From Cohnella algarum (lineage in GTDB: Bacteria; Bacillota; Bacilli; Paenibacillales; Paenibacillaceae): a stretch of DNA of 64,000 nucleotides. Shown here one piece after another: positions 1 through 9,520 of this stretch (the first letter of the stretch is position 1; each line of letters begins with the position of its first letter). The notes under the pieces were generated by a model. The model was not told where the DNA came from, did no database searches, and saw only the letters and a program-made list of their open reading frames with translations. The stretch spans positions 6,009,001-6,073,000 of the forward strand of contig NZ_JAFHKM010000002.1 in NCBI RefSeq assembly GCF_016937515.1, given 5' to 3'. Made by a program: the position numbers and the translations under genes.

Positions 1-2277
1 TTTAATGGTCGTCTTCGTCTTTAATATCCCGTTCTCCAGTTTCCAGTTGTTCTTGTTTCCGACCGCTCTCGTGTTCAGATTGACGAAGCGCCCGGTTGCG
101 TAGAGATCCGACATGAGATAGGAAAACGTCTCGGGTGGATCCGTGATGCTGCCGCTCGTTTTCACGTCGATCGTCGGCGCCAGGTTTTTGATGTCGGCCG
201 TCCGCTGCGCCTCCGGCTGCGAGTCCGAGTTTCCGCACTTGCCATAATCCTCGCAAACCGATTCGCGGAACAAATACTTGCCGACCCGCGTCGGCTTGAA
301 CGCATAGGAATCCACATTGGCCGTCGAATACGTCTGCCAGGCGTCGTTATCGAAGCCGTCGTTATTCGCATCGTACTTGTACTGGAACACGCGGGAGACG
401 ATCTTGTCGCCGTCCGGACTGTAGGCATTGCTTTTGACTGTCAGCGTTCCGAGCCGGGTTTCCTCCGGAGGCACCGAAAGCGTGACGATCGGAGGCTCGT
501 CCGGAATGACCGTAATGTCATGCGTCGTCACGTCGGACCAGCGGCCTTCGTCGTCCTGAACCTTTAGCGTCACCGTTTCCGTGCCGGGAACTGGGTACTT
601 ATCTTGCTTGTTGGTCCAAACATAGTCCACAATGTCCCTGCCGATCGGACTGTAGGATCGGCTGCCGTCAATCGGAGAAGGCAGCGGTCGATTCTCTTTC
701 ACGACCGTCGGTGCATCGATAATCGCGATTGGCTTCGGATCGATGACATTCAGCGTGGCCGAAGCCGTCGCCCGTTCGCCGTGCGAGTCCTCAACTGTCA
801 CGTACACCGTATGGGAGCCGATTCGATTCGCCGTGATGCCGCTAAACGATGAACTGGTTAAATTCATATTGTACTGCGAAGGCAGGCCGGCGAGCCATTC
901 GGTGCTTTTCGTGAAGTCCCATCCGACAACCTCTACCCAATCGTCCGGATAGTCCGGATCGCTGATCGACGTGATTTGGAGACTGACCACATCTCCCACA
1001 TTTGCGTTTGGTTTGGACCAAGCGGCTTGAACAACCGGAGGGTGATTCACGTCCGGTTCCGGCGTCCCCCCGCCGCCCGAACTTTCATAGAAAAAGGTGA
1101 CCCAGGATTCGGCCGATCCATCGTACAGATTAACGGTGATCGACCCTTTGATGTTATTGAGCGCGTCCGAATACCCGTTTCGACTTTGGTTCCGACCGAG
1201 CAAGGTTCCGTGCGAATTATTTGGGCTTATAGTTTCAGTTGCCGGGAGCGAATCGACGTAAATCGATTTTTCTTCTACCTTGCTGAAGCTGCCCGTTGAG
1301 CTTGTCCGAACCATGTGCCGGACATGAATCGTGCCCTCCACGTCATCCGGTGGCGGCGTCGGCGTAGGAGGCGGAGTGCTACCGCCACCTCCATTTGGTT
1401 TGTAATAAAGGTGTAGTACGTAAGAATTATAAGTTCCGTCGTACGTGAATGCTGGTGGATTGCCCGATACGGCATTAGACAAAGAGGGCGATTTGTCGTC
1501 TTGCATTGTTTTGTCGTAGCCAAAATACGTGTAATTCTCATGAGTGGGTGGCGTCTTGCCGCTATAGGTGTTTCCTCTCACCATGACTTGATCATAGTTT
1601 CCGAAAATCGAATCAAGGCTGTTTCCGTTCGTGTCCCAGTATTTCACAATAAACTTTGGCGTTACTTTGATCTTCAGGAGCATGGGGAAATAGACCGTCA
1701 ACGATTTCTTATTCGCCCCTACTTCGACATACTGCGGAGCAGCAGCGCCAATAACGGATGAATCGGTCAGTTTTAAGGTGAAGCTTACCGATGAAGTGTT
1801 CAAGCCTTGTTTGGACGATTCTATGATGCTGGCTCCATAGCTTGAGCTTATGTTTCTGTTATAGATCTCCCATGAATCTACACGGGATTGTTTCCATACA
1901 GCTTGCCAGTTAGGTGAAGTCGTATTGTAAAGTGCTCCTGTATAAGCAGAAACCTCGACATCCTCAACCAATTTGTTGTAAGGGAGATCAAAACTGTAAT
2001 TAAAGGACACACCGCCCGCAGCCCCAGCGGTTGTTCCCGGATTTACCGGCCACCAGGAGCCGTCGTCCCGCGTCTGCGTCGTATAGCTGAACATAGCAAC
2101 GGCGTAAAAAATATTGCCGGAATTGGTTGTCATGTCCCCGATACTGTAGCCAGATACATAGGACAAGGTGCTTGCCGCGTTTGCTGTCTTTACATTGCGA
2201 AAAGGTACTGGCGAAGTGATCCCCGAAAGGATCGCCAGTACCAATAGAAGGGAAAGATAGGCTTTCTTTTTCTTCAT
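1..2277 (-). CDS. Large secreted PKD/Ig-like repeat surface protein (3' end beyond window)
   Basis: An open frame of 759 codons runs from ATG at 2277 to the window edge without a stop, so the C-terminus is missing. The start has lysines followed by a hydrophobic stretch and an Ala-x-Ala-like cleavage area near residues 30-36, a typical Sec signal peptide. Residues about 40-290 form a beta-rich region without recognised domains. Then come Gly/Pro/Thr linkers (about 290-305 and 395-408) and three PKD/Ig-like modules (about 405-510, 510-600, 600-690) with repeated PPxV and SPDGD/SPIGR motifs. It starts 18 bases after the stop of the stalk-domain gene, so the two are probably co-transcribed. The likely role is a cell-surface or extracellular adhesive/scaffold protein; the ligand is unknown. 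PKD assignment is from motif appearance, not a domain search. Confidence 0.8.
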   Translation of the reverse strand, partial: MKKKKAYLSLLLVLAILSGITSPVPFRNVKTANAASTLSYVSGYSIGDMTTNSGNIFYAVAMFSYTTQTRDDGSWWPVNPGTTAGAAGGVSFNYSFDLPYNKLVEDVEVSAYTGALYNTTSPNWQAVWKQSRVDSWEIYNRNISSSYGASIIESSKQGLNTSSVSFTLKLTDSSVIGAAAPQYVEVGANKKSLTVYFPMLLKIKVTPKFIVKYWDTNGNSLDSIFGNYDQVMVRGNTYSGKTPPTHENYTYFGYDKTMQDDKSPSLSNAVSGNPPAFTYDGTYNSYVLHLYYKPNGGGGSTPPPTPTPPPDDVEGTIHVRHMVRTSSTGSFSKVEEKSIYVDSLPATETISPNNSHGTLLGRNQSRNGYSDALNNIKGSITVNLYDGSAESWVTFFYESSGGGGTPEPDVNHPPVVQAAWSKPNANVGDVVSLQITSISDPDYPDDWVEVVGWDFTKSTEWLAGLPSQYNMNLTSSSFSGITANRIGSHTVYVTVEDSHGERATASATLNVIDPKPIAIIDAPTVVKENRPLPSPIDGSRSYSPIGRDIVDYVWTNKQDKYPVPGTETVTLKVQDDEGRWSDVTTHDITVIPDEPPIVTLSVPPEETRLGTLTVKSNAYSPDGDKIVSRVFQYKYDANNDGFDNDAWQTYSTANVDSYAFKPTRVGKYLFRESVCEDYGKCGNSDSQPEAQRTADIKNLAPTIDVKTSGSITDPPETFSYLMSDLYATGRFVNLNTRAVGNKNNWKLENGILKTKTTIK

Positions 2278-2295
2278 TCGGATGCCTAACCTCCG

Positions 2296-3252
2296 TTAAC
2301 TTTTATAATAGGGATTTTGAATGAATACGTAGTTTTTGCTGTCATAAAGAAGCTGAATGTACTTCACGTCGCTGATTTGGAGTTCTTTCCAATCCGGGTC
2401 TCCGTACAATTCGTCTCCCGAATTCGTTAACGGGTAATATTCAATATAGCTTCCATCCGTATCCTTGGCCGAAAGTTTTTGAATTTTTAATCGGCCTCTA
2501 GGAATACCATTATCTGAAAGGAGTTGAATACCAATGTGAGATGTACCGGAGTAATGTATTTTAATGTACTCTTTGCTCTCAATCGAAACGATGGAGAAGC
2601 CATAGAAAATCGAATCCCAAGAATCGGGCTTAGAAGGATCTTTCTTAAAGCCATAAGGAATCATGATGGGCAATTGGCTTTCTTTTATATCCCAAACCTC
2701 GGTTCGTGGAACCCCGGAAGAAGTAAGAACATTCGGGTGCTTACTGAAAAGATAGGTGTATTCTTCAACAGGCGCGCCCTTAATTACGTCGTCCACAACC
2801 GGCACATCTTTCTTCCCGATCCATACGTACTGATCTACGCCATTCCACTCCACTTCCTGCCCAAGCGCCTCCGAGACGAACCGCAGCGGCACGAGCGTCC
2901 GGTTGTTCTTCACGACGGCCGCCGAGTCGAACGTTACCGCCTTGCCGTCCACCGTTGCCGTTTTGCTTCCAATGATCAAAACGATCGTCTTCCCATCCTG
3001 CTTGATCGTGATCTTGTTATTGGCGTAGTTCACGTTCGCGCCCAGGTTTTCCGAAACGACGCGAATCGGCACCAGCACCCGCTGATTGGCATCGGCCTGC
3101 GGCCAGACGTCAGGAAACGCAAGACGTTTCCCGTCCAGCAGCACGTTTATGTTCGGGATCCCGTACGAAACGGATGAAGCTGCCCCCGCCGCAGGCACCG
3201 TCAGAAAGAACGTCAACAGCAGGCTCAGCGTAAATACGGATTTCCTTTTCAT
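2296..3252 (-). CDS. Secreted stalk-domain protein (copper amine oxidase N-terminal-like)
   Basis: The 318-residue product starts with a signal peptide (residues 1-24, ending in AAGA/A). Residues about 35-150 form the stalk domain found in many Paenibacillus exported proteins, with the paired hallmarks VLVPIRVVSENLGA and RTLVPLRFVSEALG. The domain name comes from copper amine oxidases, but there is no oxidase domain here, so no enzyme activity is implied. Residues 150-318 are not recognised. An AGGGAGA Shine-Dalgarno precedes the ATG, and an extended -10 promoter lies about 40 bases upstream. It is the first gene of a two-gene operon with the PKD-like protein, which suggests joint work at the cell surface. 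Confidence 0.85.
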   Translation of the reverse strand: MKRKSVFTLSLLLTFFLTVPAAGAASSVSYGIPNINVLLDGKRLAFPDVWPQADANQRVLVPIRVVSENLGANVNYANNKITIKQDGKTIVLIIGSKTATVDGKAVTFDSAAVVKNNRTLVPLRFVSEALGQEVEWNGVDQYVWIGKKDVPVVDDVIKGAPVEEYTYLFSKHPNVLTSSGVPRTEVWDIKESQLPIMIPYGFKKDPSKPDSWDSIFYGFSIVSIESKEYIKIHYSGTSHIGIQLLSDNGIPRGRLKIQKLSAKDTDGSYIEYYPLTNSGDELYGDPDWKELQISDVKYIQLLYDSKNYVFIQNPYYKS

Positions 3253-3290
3253 CCCATATCTCTCCCTTAATCGTCAACTATTTGTTTCCA

Positions 3291-3299
3291 ATTATACCA
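3291..3299 (-). promoter_or_regulatory. Extended -10 promoter for the stalk-domain operon
   Basis: The minus strand reads TGGTATAAT, a perfect TGn plus TATAAT extended -10, about 40 bases before the ATG at 3252. No good -35 is visible. The rest of the 305-base gap to bofC holds only the bofC terminator. Confidence 0.5.
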
Positions 3300-3428
3300 A
3301 ACGCATGCGCCCGTATCGCCTGAAAAATCGACATTTATTGCGCTTCTTGCGCTTCGGAAACAGGCCGGCCTATTCAGTTCTCAATGTACGAATGCAACGC
3401 ACGCCAAGGACGGACCCGAAAACGGCAA

Positions 3429-3477
3429 ACAAAAGGAAGCACCCAAAGACGCCATCGGGCGGTCTTCAGGTGCTTCC
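3429..3477 (-). terminator. Rho-independent terminator after bofC
   Basis: A 9-bp stem GGAAGCACC/GGTGCTTCC encloses a further short stem and is followed on the minus strand by TTTTGTTTG. It sits about 80 bases after the bofC stop and separates it from the surface-protein operon. Confidence 0.75.
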
Positions 3478-3557
3478 TGAACGATTTCAATATTTTGGTT
3501 ACCCCTATTATAAAAAGGGAATCCGAAATTCGTCAAGCAAAATGCGATTTTAACCGA

Positions 3558-4274
3558 TTAATGTTCCGTTCCGTTCACCGGCGTCATCACATCGGCCGTT
3601 TTTTGCCGGGCAAAGTCGCTGAACGTCGACAGCACGCTGTTGAATTCATCGCGGTCGGTCACGCGAATGCCTTGCGTCAATTCCTTTAGCCGCTCCTTGG
3701 ACAAGCTGCTTTCAAGCGAACCGACATCGAGTTGGAAAAAAGTCCGAATCGCGTTTTCCTTCCGCGGCGGACCGTCGTACAGGGACAGATTGCCGTCTTC
3801 ATCCATGCCGATCGTCGCCGTTTTGCGGCAAGCGGGCGAAAGATCGTCGACGGATTCCTCCATCACGACTCGTCCGCTTTGATCAAAAGAAGCGCTCCAT
3901 TCCCGATGCGCTTTCAGCAGCTCGATCGTTTCCAGCGTCGTATGCCGCCCGAGCTTTCGGGATTCTTCTCCGCACAAATAGACGCGATGCAAAACGATTT
4001 CCACTTCGCCTTCCCGTTTGGCTAACACCGCCATCGTCTGACCTCTAGGCGTCGTTTCGTCCTCGTACAAGGAGGGGGAGTTGTCCGACCAAACCGGCAG
4101 GTCGCCTCCATGACCGGGAGCTATGGCCGTCCAACCGCTCACGTATTGATACGAAAGATAGGCGCCGGCGAGGGTTGCCGCAAGGACAGCCCCCGCCCAC
4201 ACGCCCAAAGACCAAATCGGCCTGCGTTGACGTTTCAGACGCTTCTTTAAATTTTTCAGCCTTATGCCGAACAC
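3558..4274 (-). CDS. bofC: BofC-like intercompartmental signalling protein (sigma-K checkpoint)
   Basis: The 238-residue product has a basic N-terminus, one membrane segment (about residues 22-43) and a C-terminal BofC domain (about 85-225) with recognisable blocks such as HRVYLCGEESRKLG, VDDLSPACRK, FFQLDVGSLESSL and RTFFQ. In Bacillus, BofC is made in the forespore and restrains SpoIVB-dependent signalling that leads to pro-sigma-K processing. The N-terminus is longer than in B. subtilis. Start is GTG at 4274 with AAGGGG eight bases upstream. It follows safA by 68 bases, and the safA-bofC neighbourhood matches Bacillus synteny. SpoIVFA/FB, the other end of this pathway, is in the same window. 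Confidence 0.88.
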   Translation of the reverse strand: MFGIRLKNLKKRLKRQRRPIWSLGVWAGAVLAATLAGAYLSYQYVSGWTAIAPGHGGDLPVWSDNSPSLYEDETTPRGQTMAVLAKREGEVEIVLHRVYLCGEESRKLGRHTTLETIELLKAHREWSASFDQSGRVVMEESVDDLSPACRKTATIGMDEDGNLSLYDGPPRKENAIRTFFQLDVGSLESSLSKERLKELTQGIRVTDRDEFNSVLSTFSDFARQKTADVMTPVNGTEH

Positions 4275-4342
4275 GGCGAATCCCCTTCTTTGCTGCTTTT
4301 ATCCCTATTCTGCCCGGGGATTCCGTCATTATTCGCTAGTTG

Positions 4343-6504
4343 TTACCACTTGATCCAGGGTTGGCTCTTTTTCCTTCGTTGTCTAGGTTTCGATTCGGCC
4401 GCCTTCGATTTGACTTTCAGCTTTACGGTTTTCTTTTTGGCCGCGGTTGTCGCGGCGGGAGCCTCTCCCTGTTCCTTCGAGACGGGACTTGGCTCCTCCA
4501 CCGGACGGTCGCAATCGTCGTTCAAGCCCCCCAGCGGCGGCAAGGAAGGAATCGGCGGAATGCCGGAAAGCGGCTCATAAGCAACCGGATAGCCGTGACC
4601 GCCATAACCACCATAACTGCCGTAACCTCCATAGCCGCCATAGCCGCCATGCGGCGCGGCAAACGCCGGAGACACATTCGGGCCGGCAAACTCGGGAGCC
4701 GCGTTCGGCGCGATGGAAGCCGGAGTAAGGTTGGACGCAACCGAAACCGGGGATACGTTCGGCGATGCGAATGCCGGCGAGATGTTCGACGCGACCGAAC
4801 CCGGAGATACATTGGACGCAAACAAAGCCGGAGAGACGTTTGGCGCAAACGTAGAAGGAGAAACATTAAGCGCAACCGAAGCCGGGAATACGTTCGGCGA
4901 CGCGAACGCCGGCGAGATGTTCGATGCGACCGAAGCCGGAGATATGTTCGAAGCCGCCCCCGTCGTCAATGCTCCCGGCCAGTTTTCTCCTGCCGCCGGT
5001 GCGACTGTACCGGGGAAATAGGATGTCCCCGCCCCCCGACGGCGGCGTTCGGGCCGGCATGATCCGGATACCCGCCAAATGAAAACGGCGAGCTCATGGA
5101 GCCGGCGACCGGATAACCTCCGTTTGGCATCAACGAGGCCGGAGATACGGCCGGTCCCGTCCAGATCGGCGCTCCTTTGCATGGGTCGCATCCCCCTTTC
5201 GGCCACTGCGCAGCCGGGGACACGTTGGACGGGAATACGCCGGACGGGGACACGTTGGACAAGGCGGCATTTCCCGGAGAAACGTTCGCCGGCACCGCGC
5301 CGGGAGAAACGAACGGAGCCTCATGACCCGGATCGTAGCCTCCGCCGTATCCGCTATGGCCGTAAGGGTCGGTCCATCCGCCCTGCGTGCCGTAACCGCC
5401 ATACGGGTTTGCCGCTTCCGCCCCGACAGGGAAAGAAGAAGGTCCGAATGCGGCATTATCGCTTGCGGGCGACACCTGCGCATGATCGTGCTCCCAGCCG
5501 TAGCCGAAGCTGCTTGGAGAAGCGAATGCGTCCGTTCCCCATCCGTAACCGTGTCCGAAGCCGCCTACGTTGTCCGGGCACGGCACATCCTGTACCGGAG
5601 CCGTGACTTCATAAGCCGGAACCGGAAAAGGCTTGAACAAATCGCCGTGCGGCTCGAAGTCGATTTTGGCCGATTGCCCTTCGAATACAGGCGCCGGAGC
5701 GGGGGAAACGTTCGGCTGGAGGTTGGGCTGGCTATTAGGCTGAAGGTTGGGCTCGACATTCGCAAGAAGATTGGAAGGCGCGGTGAGGATGTCGGACTCG
5801 AGCGGCTTCTGCGAAGCTTTGGCCGGGGCCGGCGCGTGTTGGATCGGTTTCTCGGTTTTCCCGCCGGCTTCGGGCTTGACCTTGGCTTCCGGTTTCGCTC
5901 CGGTTTCGGGTTTCGCCCCGGTCTCCGGTTTCACCCCCGTCTCCGGCTTCGCTTCCGGCTCCGGTTTCACCCCCGTCTCCGGCTTCGCTCCGGTATCGGG
6001 CTTGACCCCCGTGCCGGCTTTGCCGCCGGTTCCCGGTATGACGCCCGTTTCGGCTTGCGCCTGCACTCCGGGGACGACGCCCGTGTTTTTCTTGCCCGGA
6101 GGCCACCAATTGCCTCCCGGATTCGCGGCTCCGCCGCCGATGACCGTCCCGCCTCCGGATTCCGCCATCGCTTGGCTTTGGCCGACCTTCGGGATGTTGA
6201 CGACCTCTCCCGTCAGCAGAACGTTCGGATTTTTCAGTTGCGGATTCGCCTTGATGAGCGACTCCAGCGGAACGCCCCAAGCCTTGGACAGCTTCCACAG
6301 CGTATCGCCCTGTTGTACCGTATGCTGATGCATAATTTCGAACGTCGGCTGGGCAGGCATCGGAATTTTGACTTTCATGCCTGCGTCGATTTCCTCCGGG
6401 TTCGAAATTTCCGGATTCGCCGCAATCAGCTCCTCCAGAGATACGTTGTACTTTTTGGCGATGAAATACAACGTATCTCCTTTTTTCACCATATGGATTT
6501 TCAC
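4343..6504 (-). CDS. safA: SafA-type LysM spore coat assembly protein, frameshifted in this sequence
   Basis: Two LysM domains lie at the N-terminus (about residues 4-48 and 58-102: MVKKGDTLYFIAKKYNVS and TVQQGDTLWKLSKAWGV). Then comes a long Pro/Glu/Lys/Thr repeat region, a Gly/Tyr-rich region, and many NVSPA/NISPA repeats. The product ends in GGYGGY repeats and a basic KKKTVKLKVKSK tail. SafA directs inner-coat assembly and binds spore peptidoglycan and SpoVID. I chose GTG at 6504 because AGGAGG lies seven bases upstream and the protein then begins VKIHMV as in family members; ATG at 6525 has no ribosome site. The frame breaks at the six-base C run 5032-5037. One added base joins both parts into about 720 residues, with repeats of the same kind on both sides. 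The tail frame reads on to a stop at 4343. Confidence 0.85.
4680..4975 (-). repeat. Coding repeats for NVSPA/NISPA motifs in safA
   Basis: About a dozen degenerate units of 21-30 bases encode variants of NVSPA, NISPA and NVFPA with short spacers. More copies lie at 5220-5310 in the upstream frame. Such repeats invite slippage, recombination and assembly collapse. Confidence 0.75.
5865..6060 (-). repeat. Coding repeats KPETG/KPDTG/KPEPE in safA
   Basis: A run of 15-18 base units encodes GVKPDTG, AKPETG, VKPEPE and similar peptides. It forms a charged, probably disordered linker after the LysM domains. Confidence 0.75.
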
Positions 6505-6633
6505 GCCGTTCCCTCCTGAGCGCATGATCGTTCACGTGCGGGCGAATGCCCTGGCACCACCATTACATCCTATGCAGGAGATGGGCGTTTGACATCTATG
6601 CGCGAATAAAAGTTCCGGGCGCATCCCAACGCG

Positions 6634-6669
6634 AAAAAAAACCGGAAGCCCCCGCTCGGGCCCCCGGTT
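6634..6669 (-). terminator. Terminator after ilvE
   Basis: The minus strand has AACCGGGGG...CCGGTT with a GC-rich stem, followed by eight T. It lies just after the ilvE stop and before safA, so safA is likely to be transcribed from its own promoter. Confidence 0.85.
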
Positions 6670-6687
6670 GCCGCTTGCCATTTTGAT

Positions 6688-7566
6688 TTAAAATGCCTGT
6701 ACGCCTTCTACCGTCACGATTTTGCGGAATTCCTCCAGCAGCTTCGTCGTGATCGGACCGGCATGGCCGACGCCGATGACGCGGCCGTCCACTTCCCGAA
6801 CGGGAATGACTTCGGCGGCGGTTCCGGTGAAAAACACCTCGTCCGCGGTGTACACGTCGTGCAGCGTGAACGGCTCCTCTTTGAGCGGATAGCCGAGCTT
6901 GCCGCACAGCTCCATGATCGCGCCCCGCGTGATGCCCTCCAGCGCCCCGACGTAGCAAGGCGGCGTGTAGACAGTTCCGCGTTTGACGATAAAGATGTTG
7001 TCGCTCGAACCTTCCGCCACGTAGCCTTGGGAGTTCAGCATGATCGCTTCCCCGACGCCCGCCAGGTTGGACTGGATTTTAACCAGCACGTTGTTCAGGT
7101 AGTTGAGCGACTTGATTTTCGGATTCAGCGCGTCGGGCAGATTGCGGCGGGGACTGACGGAAACGGAACGCAAGCCTTCGCGGTACGCTTCTTCGGGATA
7201 AATCGAAAGCTGCTCGACGATAATGATGACCCACGCCGCCGGACACCGCAGCGGATCAAGGCCCAAATTGCCGGGGCCGCGGGATACGACCAGCCGAATG
7301 TAGCCGTTTCTCATGTCGTTTTTGCGGATCGTCTCGACGAGCGCCTCCTGCATCTCCTCGTAGGAAAGCGGGATGTTCAGCATGATCGATTTGGCGGAAT
7401 CGTACAGCCGGTCAAGGTGCTCCTTGCAGCGGAAAATGTTGCCTTCGTAGATCCGAATGCCTTCAAAAATGCCGTCCCCGTACAAAAATCCGTGATCGAA
7501 AACGGATATTTTCGCGTCTTCCTTCGTCACAAAACTGCCGTTCAAATAGATCCATTGCTCTGCCAT
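6688..7566 (-). CDS. ilvE: Branched-chain amino-acid aminotransferase
   Basis: The 292-residue PLP enzyme of fold type IV transfers the amino group between glutamate and the keto acids of Leu, Ile and Val. The class IV signature is clear: GFLYGDGIFEGIRIY near residues 26-40, catalytic lysine K152 in PKIKSLNYLNN, and EGSSDNIFIVK with GITRG further on. A D-amino-acid transaminase in the same family cannot be fully excluded by eye. Start is ATG with GGAGGG upstream. It is the last gene of the pheB-hom-thrB-pheA-ilvE operon and is followed by a strong terminator. Confidence 0.92.
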   Translation of the reverse strand: MAEQWIYLNGSFVTKEDAKISVFDHGFLYGDGIFEGIRIYEGNIFRCKEHLDRLYDSAKSIMLNIPLSYEEMQEALVETIRKNDMRNGYIRLVVSRGPGNLGLDPLRCPAAWVIIIVEQLSIYPEEAYREGLRSVSVSPRRNLPDALNPKIKSLNYLNNVLVKIQSNLAGVGEAIMLNSQGYVAEGSSDNIFIVKRGTVYTPPCYVGALEGITRGAIMELCGKLGYPLKEEPFTLHDVYTADEVFFTGTAAEVIPVREVDGRVIGVGHAGPITTKLLEEFRKIVTVEGVQAF

Positions 7567-7596
7567 CTTGTTCGACCCTCCGGAATTGGCAATTTG

Positions 7597-8484
7597 CTAT
7601 GCTTCTTCGTAAGGATAGCTCGGGTACGAGCCCAATATGCGAACCTGGCAGCCGATCGCCTCGATTTCGGCGAGGGCCGCAGGGAGAAGCACGGTGTCCA
7701 GCGACATCTCGATATCGATAAAAAAGTAGTAGTTGCCCAGCTTCTTTTTCGTCGGGCGGGATTCGATCCGGGACAGATTGATCCGCCGCCAGGCGAACGC
7801 CGACAGCACCTGGTGCAGCGCGCCCGGATAGTCCTCCGGCAGCGTGATCAGGATGCTCGTCTTCCGCAGCGGCGCGGTATCGTCCTCGAAGGACCGCGGA
7901 CCGACAAGCAAAAACCGGGTATAGTTGTTGTCGTGATCCGTCACGCCTTCTTCCAGCACATCCAAACCGTATTCGGCGGCGGCCGTTTTCGTGCCGATCG
8001 CGCACCAGCCGCGGTCCGGGTTTTCGGAAACGGTCCGAATCGCCTCCGCCGTGCTGCTGAGCGTCTCCAGCTCGGCATGCGGCAGGCGGGAGCGGAGAAA
8101 ATCGTAGCACTGCGCCATCGCGACCGGATGGCTGAACACTTTTTGGATGCTTGCCGGGTTCCAGCCGCCTCCCTCGCCGCCTTTAAATTCATGCAGGCGG
8201 CCTACGAGATTTTGCACGGCGGGAAACACCCATTCCGCCCGAATCGGGAGATCGACTTCATGCACCAGCCAGTCGGTGTGAAGGCTGACGGAGCCGTCGA
8301 TCGTGTTTTCGATCGGAATGACGCTCCAATCGGTATCTCCCCGGTCCGTCGATTTGAAGACGTCGGCGATCATTTTATGATAAACCAGCTCGACCGGCCG
8401 ATTGCGAAAAAAATATCGCGCCGCTTCGTCCGAAAAGCTTCCTTTCGGAAGCGCGGCGACGGTCGGCTTCGATGAAGCGCTCAC
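7597..8484 (-). CDS. pheA: Prephenate dehydratase
   Basis: The 295-residue product converts prephenate to phenylpyruvate in phenylalanine synthesis. The catalytic domain covers about residues 8-195 and includes IPIENTIDGSV and the essential NNYTRF motif with Thr189. A C-terminal ACT domain (about 207-285) carries GALH at 221-224 and ESRP at 241-244, the usual phenylalanine-binding feedback site. Start is GTG, overlapping the thrB stop by four bases (GTGA), which indicates translational coupling. No chorismate mutase domain is fused. Confidence 0.95.
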   Translation of the reverse strand: MSASSKPTVAALPKGSFSDEAARYFFRNRPVELVYHKMIADVFKSTDRGDTDWSVIPIENTIDGSVSLHTDWLVHEVDLPIRAEWVFPAVQNLVGRLHEFKGGEGGGWNPASIQKVFSHPVAMAQCYDFLRSRLPHAELETLSSTAEAIRTVSENPDRGWCAIGTKTAAAEYGLDVLEEGVTDHDNNYTRFLLVGPRSFEDDTAPLRKTSILITLPEDYPGALHQVLSAFAWRRINLSRIESRPTKKKLGNYYFFIDIEMSLDTVLLPAALAEIEAIGCQVRILGSYPSYPYEEA

Positions 8485-9520
8485 TTGCTTGCCTCCGTTT
8501 CCGGGGCCGGCAGCACCTGCTGCGGCTCCTTCCCAAAATCGGGATCATCCGATCCGATCGTCCGGATCTCCGGTCCCTTAAGGCTGATGTCCAGCCAACG
8601 GATCTCCACCTCGATGCCCTCGCGGGCCATCGCCTCGGTCACGAAGCGCTCCAGCTCCCCGTGACGGTCGGGAGCCGCCTCCGCGAGCGCGAGCAGCGTC
8701 GGGCCCGCGCCCGAAAGCACCGCCCCGAACGCGCCATGCTCCGGCGCTTCGCGCAAAATCGTCTCCATGCCGGGGACGAGCGCCGCGCGGAACGGCTGAT
8801 GCAGCCGGTCGCGCATCGCGTGGCGCAAGACGTCCAGCCGTCCCGTCGCCAGCGCCGCCGTAAGCAGCGAGCTGTGGCTCACGTTGAAGACGGCGTCGCC
8901 GAGCGTCAGCCGCTCCGGCAGCACGCCGCGGGCCTTTTTCGTCGAGAGCTCGAACGCCGGAATGACGACCATCGCCGCAAGGCCCCGCGGCGGATCGAAC
9001 CGCACCGCTTCGGCGCGCTCGCCGTCCCAGGCGGCCGCGACGATGCCGCCGAACAGCGAAGCTCCGACGTTGTCCGGATGCTTCTCGATTTCCGTCGCCA
9101 TCTGAAACAGCCGATCATCGGACAGCTTGCCGCCGATCAGCGCGTTCGCGGCGACAAGCCCGCCTACGATCGCGGACGCGCTGCTGCCGAGCCCCGGGTC
9201 AGCGGAATGTCGCTGCGGATCGCGATATGCAGCTCGGGCAGCTTCGCGCCCGCTTTTTCGAACACGGACTGCGCCACCTGATACACGATATTGGACTTGT
9301 CCGTCGCGACGCCGTCAAGGCCTTCGCCCAGGAGCGTTATCGTCGTCTCCTCGCCCGCGGCGCAAGGGCGCATGTCCACCCACGCGTACAAGGAAAGCGC
9401 CATCCCGAGCGTATCGAACCCGGGCCCCAGATTGGCCGTGCTGGCCGGAACCCGGACAACGACGCGGTCGCGGACGGCCGAATCGCTTCCGGAAACCAAT
9501 GTATCGTTCGGATAACGCAT
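8481..9520 (-). CDS. thrB: Homoserine kinase, frameshifted in this sequence
   Basis: This is a GHMP-family kinase that phosphorylates homoserine in threonine synthesis. The N-terminal part (9520 down to about 9196) has VRVPASTANLGPGFDTLG and ends in DIPLTRG. The rest of the ATP-binding motif (LGSSASA) continues in another frame, followed by EKHPDNVG, GGIVAA, and VLSGAGPTLLAL. The break is at the four-base C run 9192-9195; one more base would give an unbroken protein of about 346 residues. No other damage is visible. Start is ATG with GGAG upstream. It lies between hom and pheA in the operon. Confidence 0.9.

Noticed and set aside
4522..5021. Other-frame open frames within safA repeats
   Set aside because: They mirror the repeats of the coding frame (Arg/Leu-rich or Gly-Asp-Thr-rich) and have no ribosome sites.
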